NCBI GenBank assembly: GCA_018825925.1
Contig: JAHKAT010000227.1
Location: 1-5,871 of the forward strand
Length of the DNA: 5,871 nucleotides
Direction: 5' to 3'
Origin: Bacteroidota bacterium
Lineage (GTDB): Bacteria > Bacteroidota > Bacteroidia > Flavobacteriales_D > Crocinitomicaceae
In this document: positions 5,424-5,871 of the stretch, in pieces
Layout of the letters: each line of letters starts with the position of its first letter
Position numbering within the stretch: the stretch's first letter is position 1
Notes under the pieces: model-generated
Seen by the model: only the letters and a program-made list of their open reading frames with translations
What the model was told of the DNA's origin: nothing
The model's database searches: none
Translations under genes and position numbers: made by a program

Positions 5424-5871
5424 TTAGTAATTTTTGGAATTTTCTGATAATTTCAACTGGTCAACAATTCGGTTTATAATCTCGCTATATGGTTCATTGG
5501 GCAACTTTTTACCATAAGAAGATGAGGAAACGCTTCCACTTCTCAGTTGATAAAGTATAGGTAAATAATTTGAGTTCAAAGTAAAACCTGTGACTTTTAG
5601 TGATTGTTTAGCCAAACCCTTTTCCCATAAAATAAGATTCTCTGTATATAAATCTTGCAGGATTGAGCTGAAATAAAAAGTAAGTCCTTTGACATAAATG
5701 GATTGAGAAATGATTTGAAAATAAGGAGCGGCAATGGTCATTGAAAGTTGTACATTTTTCTGCTCATTTTTTAGACAAAATTCACGAACAAAGCTTGGAT
5801 TGACCTCTATTTGAGAAGGAATAAAAATTCCTTTTTGCTTTAAACTTTTGCGATAATTTTCACTATTTAAA
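5424..5871 (-). CDS. unrecognised protein, C-terminal part, start beyond window
   Basis: The frame is open from the right edge of the window to the TAA at 5424-5426, giving 148 visible residues plus a stop. The methionine codon at 5739-5741 is unlikely to be the start: the frame continues upstream for 43 more codons without a stop and with protein-like composition, including P-S-F-V-R-E-F-C (visible residues 20-27). I do not recognise the family. Seen: a mixed-polarity sequence with aromatic-rich stretches such as A-P-Y-F-Q-I-I-S-Q-S-I-Y-V-K (about 47-60) and L-Y-T-E-N-L-I-L-W-E-K-G (about 74-85), a serine-rich patch S-V-S-S-S-S-Y (about 117-123) and a hydrophilic C-terminus. No clear membrane helix or zinc motif is present in this part. 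It abuts the sigma factor start with no spacing, so it is probably the upstream gene of the same operon and may relate to the signal that sigma factor answers (inference). Confidence 0.8.
   Translation of the reverse strand, partial: LNSENYRKSLKQKGIFIPSQIEVNPSFVREFCLKNEQKNVQLSMTIAAPYFQIISQSIYVKGLTFYFSSILQDLYTENLILWEKGLAKQSLKVTGFTLNSNYLPILYQLRSGSVSSSSYGKKLPNEPYSEIINRIVDQLKLSENSKNY

Noticed and set aside
5424..5741. A complete 105-residue gene starting at the ATG at 5741
   Set aside because: The same frame stays open to the window edge with protein-like sequence, so this is more likely the C-terminal part of a longer protein.

Overview
The window looks like a compact stretch of a Bacteroidota chromosome, probably Flavobacteriales (the tree-level guess is inference). 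The evidence is low-GC DNA by eye, several families concentrated in Bacteroidota (DUF4301, the DFGAGS/ELGTSLG-type methyltransferase, a stand-alone MIDAS-containing DUF58 protein) and the lack of a clear Shine-Dalgarno sequence upstream of any of the six visible start codons. I see no tRNA, rRNA, CRISPR array, insertion sequence, integrase or phage gene. Nothing suggests a recently acquired island.

Layout: (1) positions 1-1721, plus strand: the 3' part of an EamA/DMT-family membrane transporter, overlapping by 4 bp (ATGA) a DUF58/von Willebrand A-like protein. (2) 1718-3483, minus strand: a two-gene unit of a DUF4301 protein (nucleotidyltransferase-like motifs, unknown substrate) followed after 2 bp by a small CoA-binding (Rossmann) protein. 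(3) 3502-4203, plus strand: a single class I SAM-dependent methyltransferase gene, divergent from DUF4301 across only 18 bp. (4) 4200-5871, minus strand: an unrecognised gene that runs off the window, then an ECF sigma factor, then a single-pass membrane protein that is probably its anti-sigma factor. The three are separated by 0 and 6 bp and so are very likely one operon.

Only about 26 bp of the 5871 lie outside coding sequence. Both convergent junctions overlap by exactly 4 bp through a shared TTAA, so the opposed genes share their stop codons. Promoters and terminators must therefore lie largely inside genes or outside the window.

The genes are mostly recognisable housekeeping or accessory types, and I do not see a clear new multi-gene system. 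The best leads are the DUF4301/CoA-binding pair, because DUF4301 keeps a full set of sugar-nucleotidyltransferase-like motifs, and the three-gene sigma cassette with a zinc-motif-free putative anti-sigma factor and an unknown first gene.
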